Notes: generated by a model not told the origin, from the sequence alone. DNA of 64,000 nt from JAIBAJ01 sp965284645 (GCA_965284645.1 OZ260106.1:372001-436000); one strand, 5' to 3'. Positions 45,112-52,355 are shown, counted from the first letter of the stretch. Program-made: numbers and translations.

Positions 45112-45786
45112 ATGGTTAGGATCGTTTTTCTTTTTGTCCTCCTTTTTTCCCTTCTGTTTTCCTGCCTAAAATCCTTTGCACAAAAGCCTTCTACGGATTA
45201 TTATGACAGCGAACACAAAAAGAAAAAGTGGGAAGGTGTAATGACCGACAGCATCAAGGATGGCTCGTGGACCTATTGGTACGAAAACGGTAAAATTCAG
45301 TCGAAAGGAAGTTATGCAGCCGACGAAAAAACTGGCACATGGGAAACCTTTTTCGAAACCGGAAAACTGGAAAGCAAAGTTGCCTACAAGGAAGGATTCC
45401 AAGATGGAAAGGCCCAGACTTTTTACAAAAACGGCAACCCCAAAGAAGAAGGCAGCTACCTTCAAGGCGAACCCGATGGTAAAATTGAAACTTGGTACGA
45501 AAACGGGAAAAAGAAAGCCATTGGAAGCTACCAAAAAGGTGTACGGTCGGGCGAATGGACAGAGTTTTACGAAACCGGTAAACTAAAAAGTCAGGGCCTT
45601 TACAAAGAGGGCGAAATGGAAGGCATGTGGACCGAATACCACGAGAATGAAGTAAAAAAGGCAGATGGAACCTACCTCGCCGGAGCAAAAAACGGAAAAT
45701 GGATGTATTACAACACCCAAGGAAAACCCACCAAAGAAGAAACCTGGAAAAAAGGAACCCTAGGCAAAAGCCGCACCCTCAAATAA
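45112..45786 (+). CDS. MORN_2-repeat (YwqK-like) protein
   Basis: A 224-residue exported protein. A signal peptide (MVRIVFLFVLLFSLLFSCLKSFAQ) precedes seven to eight MORN_2 repeats (GSWTYWYENGKIQSKGSY, GTWETFFETGKLESKVAY, GKAQTFYKNGNPKEEGSY and so on) covering the rest of the chain. Databases often name the family a YwqK antitoxin, but nothing here indicates a toxin-antitoxin pair. The repeats form a beta-sheet rod of unknown binding role. The start at 45112 was chosen over 45064 because of the -7 box and the signal peptide. The beta-helix gene begins 5 nt after its stop. Confidence 0.9.
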   Translation: MVRIVFLFVLLFSLLFSCLKSFAQKPSTDYYDSEHKKKKWEGVMTDSIKDGSWTYWYENGKIQSKGSYAADEKTGTWETFFETGKLESKVAYKEGFQDGKAQTFYKNGNPKEEGSYLQGEPDGKIETWYENGKKKAIGSYQKGVRSGEWTEFYETGKLKSQGLYKEGEMEGMWTEYHENEVKKADGTYLAGAKNGKWMYYNTQGKPTKEETWKKGTLGKSRTLK

Positions 45787-45791
45787 AATTT

Positions 45792-47513
45792 ATGAAAAAA
45801 CTATTACTCGCTAGTCTTCTCTTCGCCGGAACCGCTCAAGCCCAAACTTTACCCTTTGATTTTACTTACAACTGGTCACAAGCCGGATTGGTCGATTCCA
45901 TTAGCTACGACACCATCAGTGCTGCAGATTATGGCTTTGTAGGCGACAGCGCCACCAACAACGATGCAGCTTGGCAAAACCTCCTGCCAAACTTGGGAAC
46001 AAACCCTACGGTGGTGCTCTTCCCAGCCGGAAACTACCTCTTCACTTCCCAACTTTCACTTCCCAACCAAACCGTTATTTCGGGCGAGGGAAGCAACTTC
46101 ACCAAATTCCATTTTACCATAAGTGCGGCTGTTGACCTTATGCGCATCAATGGCAACATCGACCCAACCAAGTATTACCTTAGCCAAAGTGCCAGCAAAG
46201 GCGCAACAGTATTGGCCGTAAGCGGAACCGGATTATCGGTTGGTGATTGGATTTATATTGACGATATCGACACGGCTTTAGCCTTTTCAAGTTGGTCGGA
46301 TGGCTATTGTGGTCAGTTGGCAAGGGTGTCGCAGGTGTGGCCCGACAGTTTAGAAATCAACCGTCCTTTGCGTCGCGATTATGCTTTAGATCAGGTTTCG
46401 TTTGTACAAAAAATGTTGCCCAAACTCAATTGTGGCATCGCCTGTTTAACCATTCGCAACACTCTCAGCTCCAATGTGGCAGCCCGTTCCAACATTGGCA
46501 TCAACTATGCTTTCAACAGTTTTGTGAAAGGTGTGGAAAGCATCAACTGTGATTTCGGCCATGTTAGCACCGAGCGCTCTGGCTCAGGCGAAATTTCGGG
46601 CTGTTATTTTCACGACGCTACGGTGTATGGCGATGGCGGACAAGGTTATGGTGTAAACATGCAGCTTGGGGCTTCGGACTGGTTGGTCAAAAACAACAAT
46701 TTCGACCATTGCCGCCATGCCATGTTGTTGCAATCGGGTAGCAATGGAAACGTGTTTTACCACAATTATTCTACCGACCCTTATTGGACACAGTTCCCCA
46801 ATACGGCGGCTGGCGACTTAGTGCTACATGGCAACTATCCGTATATGAATCTGTTCGAGGAAAATGTGATCCAAAACCTAACCATCGATGCCAGTCATGG
46901 TAAAAATGGCCCTTTCAATGTTTTCCTACGCAACCGGGCGCAATTGTTTGGCGTAGTAACCAACAACAGTCCTGCTACCGACTCCTCCGCCTTTATTGGC
47001 AACGAAATTACCAACACGGCTCAATTTATGGGTAATTTCTTGGTTAACGGATTGGGCAACCAAAGCTTTGGCAACAACCATAGAGGCACTACGGTTCCAA
47101 CGGGCACCAGCAACATCGATTTAATTTCTTTGTACGAGCCGGCCCGTATCAGTCCGATTATCGGTTACCCAAACCCCATGAATTCCGAAACCATTGAAGC
47201 CGTTACCTACCGTTCTAGCGGCATTTACACCCATTGTGGCGACAGTATTGATATTCCCATCGGCAGCCAAGATTTCGAGTTGGCTAACTTCAGCGTTATC
47301 AATCCGGCTCTTACCCATTTACAGGTTCAATCTGGCCAAGCCATGTTCGGTATCCGTTTGATAAACAGTCTTGGCAGCACCGTTCTCGAACAAGCCTTAA
47401 AGCAAGAAACCACTTTCCAAACCAGTGTTCAAGGTTTACCAAGGGGCATTTATCTGCTCGAGGTACAAACCCAAACCCGGTTAATCACCCGCAAAATCAT
47501 CATCGGCGAGTAG
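45792..47513 (+). CDS. Secreted right-handed beta-helix protein (pectate-lyase-like) with T9SS type A sorting domain
   Basis: A 573-residue exported protein. Signal peptide MKKLLLASLLFAGTAQAQ; N-terminal pectate-lyase superfamily segment (ISAADYGFVGDSATNNDAAWQNLL, VLFPAGNYLFTSQLSLPNQTVISGEG); then a parallel beta-helix to about residue 450 with N/G-rich turns (WLVKNNNFDHCRHAMLLQSGSNGNVFYHNYS). The C-terminal ~80 residues are a type A T9SS sorting domain (FGIRLINSLGSTVLEQAL to GIYLLEVQTQTRLITRKIII). It is likely a surface or secreted polysaccharide-active or -binding protein; no catalytic residues can be assigned by eye. Probably co-transcribed with the MORN gene. Confidence 0.87.
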   Translation: MKKLLLASLLFAGTAQAQTLPFDFTYNWSQAGLVDSISYDTISAADYGFVGDSATNNDAAWQNLLPNLGTNPTVVLFPAGNYLFTSQLSLPNQTVISGEGSNFTKFHFTISAAVDLMRINGNIDPTKYYLSQSASKGATVLAVSGTGLSVGDWIYIDDIDTALAFSSWSDGYCGQLARVSQVWPDSLEINRPLRRDYALDQVSFVQKMLPKLNCGIACLTIRNTLSSNVAARSNIGINYAFNSFVKGVESINCDFGHVSTERSGSGEISGCYFHDATVYGDGGQGYGVNMQLGASDWLVKNNNFDHCRHAMLLQSGSNGNVFYHNYSTDPYWTQFPNTAAGDLVLHGNYPYMNLFEENVIQNLTIDASHGKNGPFNVFLRNRAQLFGVVTNNSPATDSSAFIGNEITNTAQFMGNFLVNGLGNQSFGNNHRGTTVPTGTSNIDLISLYEPARISPIIGYPNPMNSETIEAVTYRSSGIYTHCGDSIDIPIGSQDFELANFSVINPALTHLQVQSGQAMFGIRLINSLGSTVLEQALKQETTFQTSVQGLPRGIYLLEVQTQTRLITRKIIIGE

Positions 47514-47572
47514 TTTCAGGCATGTGGCTAGATTAGATAAAAGCAAGATAACAGGTCTTTTTCTAGGATTTT

Positions 47573-47731
47573 TATTTGGCGTGCACCCTCTGCCCCCTAA
47601 AGTGTCTACGATTAATTTACCATTGTACTAGGGGCATTCGGGTCGGGCTATTCACTGCAAGTCCTCGCCCGGCCTGCTGCGCTACGGCCGTTCTGTGGGC
47701 TTTCCGTTTCTATCCCTGCCCGGAAAGGGGG
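47573..47731 (+). repeat. Structured intergenic element S8
   Basis: S-family copy 60 nt after the beta-helix gene stop. P3a is AAGTCC 47659-47664 with GGGCTT 47697-47702. P2 is interrupted: CCC/GGG outside, then an internal loop, then TGCCCC with GGGGCA. The 5' box is GGCGTGC, as in S7. Confidence 0.7.
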
Positions 47732-47734
47732 AGA

Positions 47735-47832
47735 TAAATTAAAAATGGCAAACTAGCGAAAACGCGACCCTTACGCCAAGCACAAAACCCTTTTCTGGCA
47801 CTACTGTTTTGGGCGTAAGGGGACCCGCCAAA
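47735..47832 (-). repeat. Structured intergenic element S9 (half copy)
   Basis: A minus-strand copy that keeps the GGCGGG box and a perfect P2, CCCTTACGCC 47768-47777 with GGCGTAAGGG 47812-47821. It ends after GGGTCGCGTTTTCGC, lacking P3. It faces S8 head to head, so the pair is bounded by TTTGGCG and CGCCAAA. Confidence 0.7.
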
Positions 47833-47936
47833 TTTTTAGTATTGGAATGGGAAAAACGGAAGTTCGAAAATTGAAAAGGAGAAAGGACCAAACTTTTCTG
47901 TAGCTTATATTCGCCCCCAATACAGCCCATTATACT

Positions 47937-47944
47937 TAAATTTG
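47937..47944 (+). promoter_or_regulatory. -7 box TAAATTTG upstream of crp-like gene
   Basis: A TAnnTTTG match 22 nt before the ATG at 47967. Confidence 0.45.
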
Positions 47945-47966
47945 CATTTTCGAATAAACACTTGCC

Positions 47967-48596
47967 ATGCAGCTACCACCTCACTTTGCTCAACTTTTTG
48001 AACCGGGATTGATTGAAGAAATAACGACCAATGCGAAAGAAATGCATATTGCAGAAGGAGGGGTTATTTTGGATATCGGACAAATGGTAACCGTGATACC
48101 GGTGGTGTTGGCGGGTACAATCAAAGTTTCGCGTATCGACGACCACGGGCATGAACTGTTGCTGTATTATGTATCGGCCTCCGAAAGTTGTGCCATGACC
48201 TTTACTTGTTGCATGCAGCAATACCCCAGCGAAATAAGGGCTGTGGCAGAAGAAGATGTGCAGTTGCTAGCTATTCCTATTCATTTTATGGACCAATGGC
48301 TGGTGAAATACCCCACTTGGAAAAGCTTTGTGATGAAAACTATTCGCACCCGCTTTAATGAATTGCTGCGATCGATTGATCAAATTGCCTTTCAGAGATT
48401 AGACGAGCGTTTAATCCATTATTTGAAGGATAAAAGTAAGGCTACTTCTTCGTCATTAATTAATCTTTCGCACGAACAAATCGCCCAAGAGTTGGCCACC
48501 TCCCGAGTAGTGGTATCAAGGCTTTTGAAGAAGTTGGAAAACGACAAAAAACTGCTGTTGTACCGACATCAAATCAAATTGCTGAGCGATATGTAA
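47967..48596 (+). CDS. Crp/Fnr family transcriptional regulator with Cys-rich sensor segment
   Basis: A 209-residue regulator. The N-terminal cyclic-nucleotide-binding-like barrel (GGVILDIGQMVTVIPVVLAGTIKV) is followed by the dimer helix, then a Crp-type winged helix-turn-helix (LSHEQIAQELATSRVVVSRLLKKLE). Cys75, Cys81 and Cys82 (ESCAMTFTCC) lie in the barrel where cAMP would bind, which suggests thiol or sulfane-sulfur sensing rather than cAMP. That is inference. It heads the sulfur-stress operon. A perfect palindrome GTAAC-N4-GTTAC overlaps its stop codon, upstream of the next promoter, and is a candidate binding site. Confidence 0.92.
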   Translation: MQLPPHFAQLFEPGLIEEITTNAKEMHIAEGGVILDIGQMVTVIPVVLAGTIKVSRIDDHGHELLLYYVSASESCAMTFTCCMQQYPSEIRAVAEEDVQLLAIPIHFMDQWLVKYPTWKSFVMKTIRTRFNELLRSIDQIAFQRLDERLIHYLKDKSKATSSSLINLSHEQIAQELATSRVVVSRLLKKLENDKKLLLYRHQIKLLSDM

Positions 48597-48606
48597 CAAA
48601 GGTTAC
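48593..48606. promoter_or_regulatory. Palindrome GTAACAAAGGTTAC, candidate Crp-like operator
   Basis: Perfect 5-bp arms around AAAG, overlapping the crp-like stop codon and placed just upstream of a -33/-7 pair. The position suits activation by the regulator encoded immediately upstream. Confidence 0.55.
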
Positions 48607-48608
48607 CG

Positions 48609-48636
48609 TTTGTTTCATCGGGGGTAGCGACCTTTG
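48609..48636 (+). promoter_or_regulatory. Promoter of the rhodanese operon (TTTG ... GACCTTTG)
   Basis: TTTG at 48609-48612 and GACCTTTG at 48629-48636 (one base off TAnnTTTG) have plausible -33/-7 spacing. The first operon gene starts at 48667. Confidence 0.5.
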
Positions 48637-48666
48637 ACCCCAAGTTTAATCAAAAAAACAAAAAAG

Positions 48667-48870
48667 ATGAAAACAAACATGGGAACCTTAGACAAAATCC
48701 TCCGCATTGTGGTGGCGATTGTTGTAGCTATTCTTTATTTCACTGGCACGATCAGTGGACAAATTGCCCTAGGGCTTGGTGTGTTGGCCGCCATATTCGT
48801 GCTAACCAGTTTGGTGGGTATTTGCCCCTTGTATCTTCCGTTTGGAATCAATACAACTGATAAAAAATAA
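48667..48870 (+). CDS. DUF2892 (YgaP-type transmembrane) protein
   Basis: A 67-residue inner-membrane protein with the family opening MKTNMGTLDKILRIVVAIVV and two helices (ILRIVVAIVVAILYFTG and IALGLGVLAAIFVLTSLVGICPLYLPFGI). This module is the membrane half of YgaP-type rhodaneses; here the rhodanese domain is encoded separately in the next gene, 20 nt downstream. The split and adjacency suggest the pair acts together at the membrane. ATG 48667 is chosen, because the upstream TTG extension overlaps the promoter. Confidence 0.88.
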   Translation: MKTNMGTLDKILRIVVAIVVAILYFTGTISGQIALGLGVLAAIFVLTSLVGICPLYLPFGINTTDKK

Positions 48871-48890
48871 TTCATTTACCTTTTATAAAC

Positions 48891-49127
48891 ATGAGTACTA
48901 AAACAACCATTATTGATGTGCGTACCCCACAAGAATTTTTCGGGGGCAATGCACCAGGAAGCATTAACATTCCACTGAACGAAATTCGCGAACGTTTGGA
49001 TGAAATCAAAACGCTTCAACCAATTATTTTTTGCTGTGCAAGCGGAAACCGCAGCGGCCAAGCCACAGCTTATGCAAAAAGTCTAGGAATTGAGTGCGAG
49101 AATGGCGGAAGTTGGATCCAAGTATAA
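48891..49127 (+). CDS. Single-domain rhodanese 1
   Basis: A minimal rhodanese (sulfurtransferase) of 78 residues. It has the CH2A-like DVRTPQEFFGGNAPGSINIPL segment, and the active-site loop CCASGNRS with catalytic Cys49 preceded by Cys48. It moves sulfane sulfur between thiols. It probably partners the DUF2892 membrane protein encoded 20 nt upstream. It lacks export signals, so it acts in the cytoplasm. Confidence 0.92.
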   Translation: MSTKTTIIDVRTPQEFFGGNAPGSINIPLNEIRERLDEIKTLQPIIFCCASGNRSGQATAYAKSLGIECENGGSWIQV

Positions 49128-49144
49128 ATTGAAAAAAAATAAAT

Positions 49145-49456
49145 ATGTTTAATTTGATAAAAAAATTGTTTGGAATGGGCCCATCGGTCGACTACCAAGC
49201 CTTGATGCAAAAAGGTGCCATCATTTTGGACGTTCGCACTAAAAACGAATTCCAAAGTGGACATATAAAAGGTTCCGTCAATATTCCGGTGCAGTCCTTG
49301 GGCAGCAACCTTTCCAAACTGAAAAAAGATCGACCTATTATTACATGCTGCGCCTCCGGAATGCGCAGTGCATCTGCCAAAAGCATTTTACAATCGAATG
49401 GCTTCAACGAGGTTTATAACGGCGGCTCGTGGGCAAGTCTTCAAAACAAACTATAA
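49145..49456 (+). CDS. Single-domain rhodanese 2
   Basis: A second small rhodanese of 103 residues. LDVRTKNEFQSGHIKGSVNIPV and the loop CCASGMRSAS contain catalytic Cys69 with a vicinal Cys68. The N-terminal ~12 residues (MFNLIKKLFGMG) form a short amphipathic extension missing in the first copy. The paralogue is 18 nt upstream and the OsmC gene starts 3 nt after the stop. The two paralogues share the double-Cys loop, so they arose by duplication or serve different acceptors. Confidence 0.92.
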   Translation: MFNLIKKLFGMGPSVDYQALMQKGAIILDVRTKNEFQSGHIKGSVNIPVQSLGSNLSKLKKDRPIITCCASGMRSASAKSILQSNGFNEVYNGGSWASLQNKL

Positions 49457-49458
49457 AG

Positions 49459-49920
49459 ATGGAACCCCATTATTATGAAGTAGATATAAACTGGAGCCAA
49501 GGCCGACAAGGCAGTATGCGTTCTCCAGAATTAAATGAACAGTCAGGTAAAGACCTTTGCATCGATGTAGCCACACCACCCCAATTTCCGAACGGAGTAC
49601 CGGGAGTTTGGTCGCCCGAACATTTGTTTACCGCGGCTGTGAGCAGTTGTCTTATGACTACCTTCTTGGCTATCGCTGAAAACTCAAGGTTAGAATTCCG
49701 TAATTTTGCATGCAAATCCAAAGGCAAACTGGAGCAGGTTGACGGGAAGTTTATGATGAGCGAGGTAATTTTGGAACCTACCGTAACCATTGCTGATGAA
49801 AAAGACAGGGAAAAAGCTGAACGAATTCTTATGAAATCCGAGGCTGCTTGCTTGATTTCCAATTCAGTAAAAGCAAAGGTGAGCATGGTACCTACTATTA
49901 CAGTAACTTCTTCACTATGA
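49459..49920 (+). CDS. OsmC family protein
   Basis: A cytoplasmic thiol-dependent peroxidase-type protein of 153 residues. The two conserved cysteines are Cys64 (AAVSSCLMTTF) and Cys131 (SEAACLISNS), as in OsmC/Ohr, which reduce organic hydroperoxides and have been linked to persulfide removal in some bacteria. The start ATG at 49459 is 3 nt after the rhodanese stop. The stop overlaps the Dps start (ATGA at 49917-49920), indicating translational coupling. Confidence 0.92.
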   Translation: MEPHYYEVDINWSQGRQGSMRSPELNEQSGKDLCIDVATPPQFPNGVPGVWSPEHLFTAAVSSCLMTTFLAIAENSRLEFRNFACKSKGKLEQVDGKFMMSEVILEPTVTIADEKDREKAERILMKSEAACLISNSVKAKVSMVPTITVTSSL

Positions 49921-50393
49921 AAAACTATAACCAAATCGGATTGAATCCGGAACAAAGCCAGGTATTGATTGAAAAACTCAATGTATTGTTGGCCAATTAC
50001 ATGTTATTTTATCAAAACACCAGGGGTTTGCACTGGAACATCAAAGGTGAAAAGTTCTTCGAGCTTCATTTGAAATTCGAAGAACTTTACACCAATTTAT
50101 TGCTCAAAGTAGATGAGTTGGCCGAGCGTATTTTGACCTTGGGCGGCACACCAACCCATACTTTCCAGGATTATTTGGAAAACTCGAGCATTAAACCTGC
50201 CAAAAATGTGTCGGAACCTAAGCCTTCAGTAGCCTTGGTTTTGGACTCTTTTCAAATTTTACTAATCAAACAACGGGAGCTATTGGATCTTTCGGGCGAA
50301 GCAAACGACGAAGGCACCAATGCCCTGATGAGCGACTATATCCGAGAACAGGAAAAACTAGTATGGATGTATTCGGCTTACCTAAACCACTAA
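49917..50393 (+). CDS. Dps family ferritin-like DNA-protecting protein
   Basis: A 158-residue Dps/ferritin-like protein. His39, His51, Asp66 and Glu70 match the spacing of the inter-subunit ferroxidase site (GLHWNIKGEKFFELHLKFEELY, VDELAERILTLGG). It stores iron using peroxide and so blocks Fenton chemistry. The 4-nt overlap with osmC couples translation. Its presence ties the operon to peroxide stress as well as sulfur chemistry. Confidence 0.94.
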   Translation: MKNYNQIGLNPEQSQVLIEKLNVLLANYMLFYQNTRGLHWNIKGEKFFELHLKFEELYTNLLLKVDELAERILTLGGTPTHTFQDYLENSSIKPAKNVSEPKPSVALVLDSFQILLIKQRELLDLSGEANDEGTNALMSDYIREQEKLVWMYSAYLNH

Positions 50394-50395
50394 CT

Positions 50396-50662
50396 ATGCT
50401 TGAGTACTTTAAATCTTGGACCTTTACAAGGTGGATTTATGCCGGATTGGGCACCTATCTGGTAGCCGCAGGAATAATGGACGGACAATGGATTGGTGCC
50501 CTATTCGGAACCTACTTTGCCGCAATGGGAATCTTTGGCTTCGGATGTGCCGCTGGAAATTGTATACCCAAAACCTATAGCAACGAACCCGTTCAAGATT
50601 TAGACCAACTTCAGGTTGACTACCAAGAAATCAAAACAAAAAACCATGGAAACAACAACTAA
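50396..50662 (+). CDS. Small two-helix membrane protein, unknown
   Basis: An 88-residue protein with two hydrophobic stretches (TRWIYAGLGTYLVAAGIM and WIGALFGTYFAAMGIFGFGCAAGNC). The paired pattern and terminal GCAAGNC resemble YgaP-type membrane modules; this is suggestive only. Cysteines after the second helix could be functional. It starts 2 nt after dps and overlaps the thioredoxin start by 17 nt. Function not known. Confidence 0.75.
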   Translation: MLEYFKSWTFTRWIYAGLGTYLVAAGIMDGQWIGALFGTYFAAMGIFGFGCAAGNCIPKTYSNEPVQDLDQLQVDYQEIKTKNHGNNN

Positions 50663-50960
50663 ACCTAGTAGCTTTGCCGAATTAATTGCATCCGACAAAC
50701 CTGTTTTAGTGGACTTCTCTGCAGAATGGTGTGGTCCTTGCAAAATGATGGCTCCCATCTTGGACGATTTAAAAGCAAAAATTGGCGATAAGGCCACCAT
50801 TCTGAAGGTTGATGTGGATAAAAACCCACAGGCGGCCAATGCTTTTCAAATCCAGGGTGTTCCCACTTTAATTTTATTCAAAAACAAAGAAATCAAATGG
50901 AGGCAGTCTGGTGTTGTTCCTGCACATATGCTTGAACAGATCATTGCCCAAAACCAATAA
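50646..50960 (+). CDS. trxA: Thioredoxin
   Basis: Cytoplasmic thiol-disulfide reductant of 104 residues with active site WCGPC (Cys29, Cys32) and the cis-Pro loop GVPTLILF. No signal peptide. It overlaps the preceding gene by 17 nt. In this operon it could release persulfide from the rhodaneses or reduce OsmC. Confidence 0.95.
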   Translation: METTTKPSSFAELIASDKPVLVDFSAEWCGPCKMMAPILDDLKAKIGDKATILKVDVDKNPQAANAFQIQGVPTLILFKNKEIKWRQSGVVPAHMLEQIIAQNQ

Positions 50961-50964
50961 ACGC

Positions 50965-51351
50965 ATGATAATACCGGAGATATTTCAATCCATTTTTACC
51001 AATACCTGTCCGAAATGCCACACAGGCAAGGTATTTACTGGCAGCAACCCTTACAACTTGGCCACCTTCGACCATATGGAAAAAAGTTGTGCCCACTGTG
51101 GCAATGTGTATGAAAAGGAACCGGGGTTCTTCTATGGTGCCATGTATGTAAGTTATGCCTTAATGGCAGGCTGGTTTATGGTTACATGGTTATTCGATTA
51201 TTTGTTTATCCAATCCGAACTATTTCATTTCATCTTGTTCATCAGCATTTCCGTTTTTCTCTTTGGGCCATTGACTTTTCGGGTATCACGACTGCTTTGG
51301 ATGAATTTCTTTACCCGCTTTGATAAGAGTATTTCCCGTATTTCACACTAG
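50965..51351 (+). CDS. DUF983 domain-containing membrane protein
   Basis: A 128-residue protein. A zinc-ribbon-like pair of CxxC motifs (TCPKCHTGKVF and CAHCGNVY) is followed by EPGFFYGAMYVSYAL and two to three membrane helices, the DUF983 layout. Function is unknown; the cysteines may be metal- or redox-linked. It starts 4 nt after trxA and the fusion gene begins 13 nt after its stop. Confidence 0.9.
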   Translation: MIIPEIFQSIFTNTCPKCHTGKVFTGSNPYNLATFDHMEKSCAHCGNVYEKEPGFFYGAMYVSYALMAGWFMVTWLFDYLFIQSELFHFILFISISVFLFGPLTFRVSRLLWMNFFTRFDKSISRISH

Positions 51352-51364
51352 TTTTTAATCCAAT

Positions 51365-52093
51365 ATGATCAAAAAACCAATTTCATTTGCTGTTGCCTTA
51401 GTTAGCAGCATAACCTATTTATTGTTTCTTTTCACGGGTTGTTCGAATGCTCAGAGCCAAAAGACCAACCTTTCGGCCCAGGAATTTGCCGACAAGCTTA
51501 AAGAATTGCCGAATGCCCCCATTTTGGATGTACGCACCCCTGAGGAATTTAGTGGAGGTCATCTGGCCAATGCGTTGAATTACGATTGGAACGGGGATAG
51601 TTTTGATAAACAGATTGCTGGTTTGGACAAATCAAAACCTGTATTTGTATATTGCTTAAGTGGGGGAAGAAGTGGATCGGCTGCACGAAAAATGCGCAGC
51701 GAAGGATTTAAGGAAGTGTACGAAATGAATGGTGGAATGATGAAATGGCGTGCTGCTAGTTTACCTGAAACCACTAACAACCTGGTAAAAAAGCCGGGAA
51801 TGTCGTTAACCGATTACAACAAATTGACTCAATCCGACAAAATTGTTTTGGTTGATTTTTACGCAGACTGGTGCATTCCTTGTAAAAAAATGAAGCCTTA
51901 TTTGGATGAAATTTCAACCGAAATGGCTACAACGGTTCAAGTTATCCGAATCAATGCCGACGAAAATGCCGAGCTAATGAAAGAACTAAAAGTTGATGCC
52001 TTACCCGTTTTGAAGGTATACAACAAAGGCCAAGAAACCTGGAATAATATTGGGTTTGTGCCGAAGGAAGACGTGTTGTCACATCTAAAGTAA
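51365..52093 (+). CDS. Rhodanese-thioredoxin fusion lipoprotein
   Basis: A 242-residue exported two-domain protein. The signal has candidate acylated Cys26 (LFLFTGC). The rhodanese domain (residues ~35-132) has active-site loop CLSGGRSG with Cys97. The thioredoxin domain (~145-242) has WCIPC with Cys170 and Cys173 and cis-Pro DALPVLKVY. The fusion implies direct transfer of sulfur from the rhodanese persulfide to the dithiol, on the periplasmic or outer-membrane side. It is the last gene before the terminator at 52114. Confidence 0.92.
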   Translation: MIKKPISFAVALVSSITYLLFLFTGCSNAQSQKTNLSAQEFADKLKELPNAPILDVRTPEEFSGGHLANALNYDWNGDSFDKQIAGLDKSKPVFVYCLSGGRSGSAARKMRSEGFKEVYEMNGGMMKWRAASLPETTNNLVKKPGMSLTDYNKLTQSDKIVLVDFYADWCIPCKKMKPYLDEISTEMATTVQVIRINADENAELMKELKVDALPVLKVYNKGQETWNNIGFVPKEDVLSHLK

Positions 52094-52113
52094 ATGGATT
52101 AAACTTTGGATCG

Positions 52114-52147
52114 AGCCTTCTCTGAAAAGGGAGGGCTTTTTTGTTTT
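52114..52147 (+). terminator. Rho-independent terminator of the rhodanese operon
   Basis: AGCCTTCTC 52114-52122 pairs with GGGAGGGCT 52129-52137 (two G-U), followed by a T run. It lies 21 nt after the fusion gene stop. Confidence 0.85.
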
Positions 52148-52187
52148 TGACCTATTAGCATTTACCATTGTTGGACTTGGAATTGTT

Positions 52188-52355
52188 CAACCCAAATTAA
52201 TCAATAGGAGGTTTTACTAATCCGAACTACTTGCAATTGTTGGGTTTACCCCTCCCGGAGAAATTTCGATTTAGCAGTTGTAATCGATTTGGCTATACAA
52301 ATTGATTTACAACTGCTAATTCATTAATGCATTTCTAATGCGTAATCTGGGTTAA
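52188..52355 (+). repeat. MITE-like element A, copy 6
   Basis: A full copy in the orientation of copies 1 and 2, ending AATCTGGGTTAAA. Hairpin arms are conserved with a G-U change (ATCGATTTG with CAAATTGAT). The following 52356-52450 shows no feature. Confidence 0.78.

Noticed and set aside
45112..45786. MORN-repeat gene as half of a toxin-antitoxin system
   Set aside because: The antitoxin label belongs to database naming; it has a signal peptide and no toxin gene partner.
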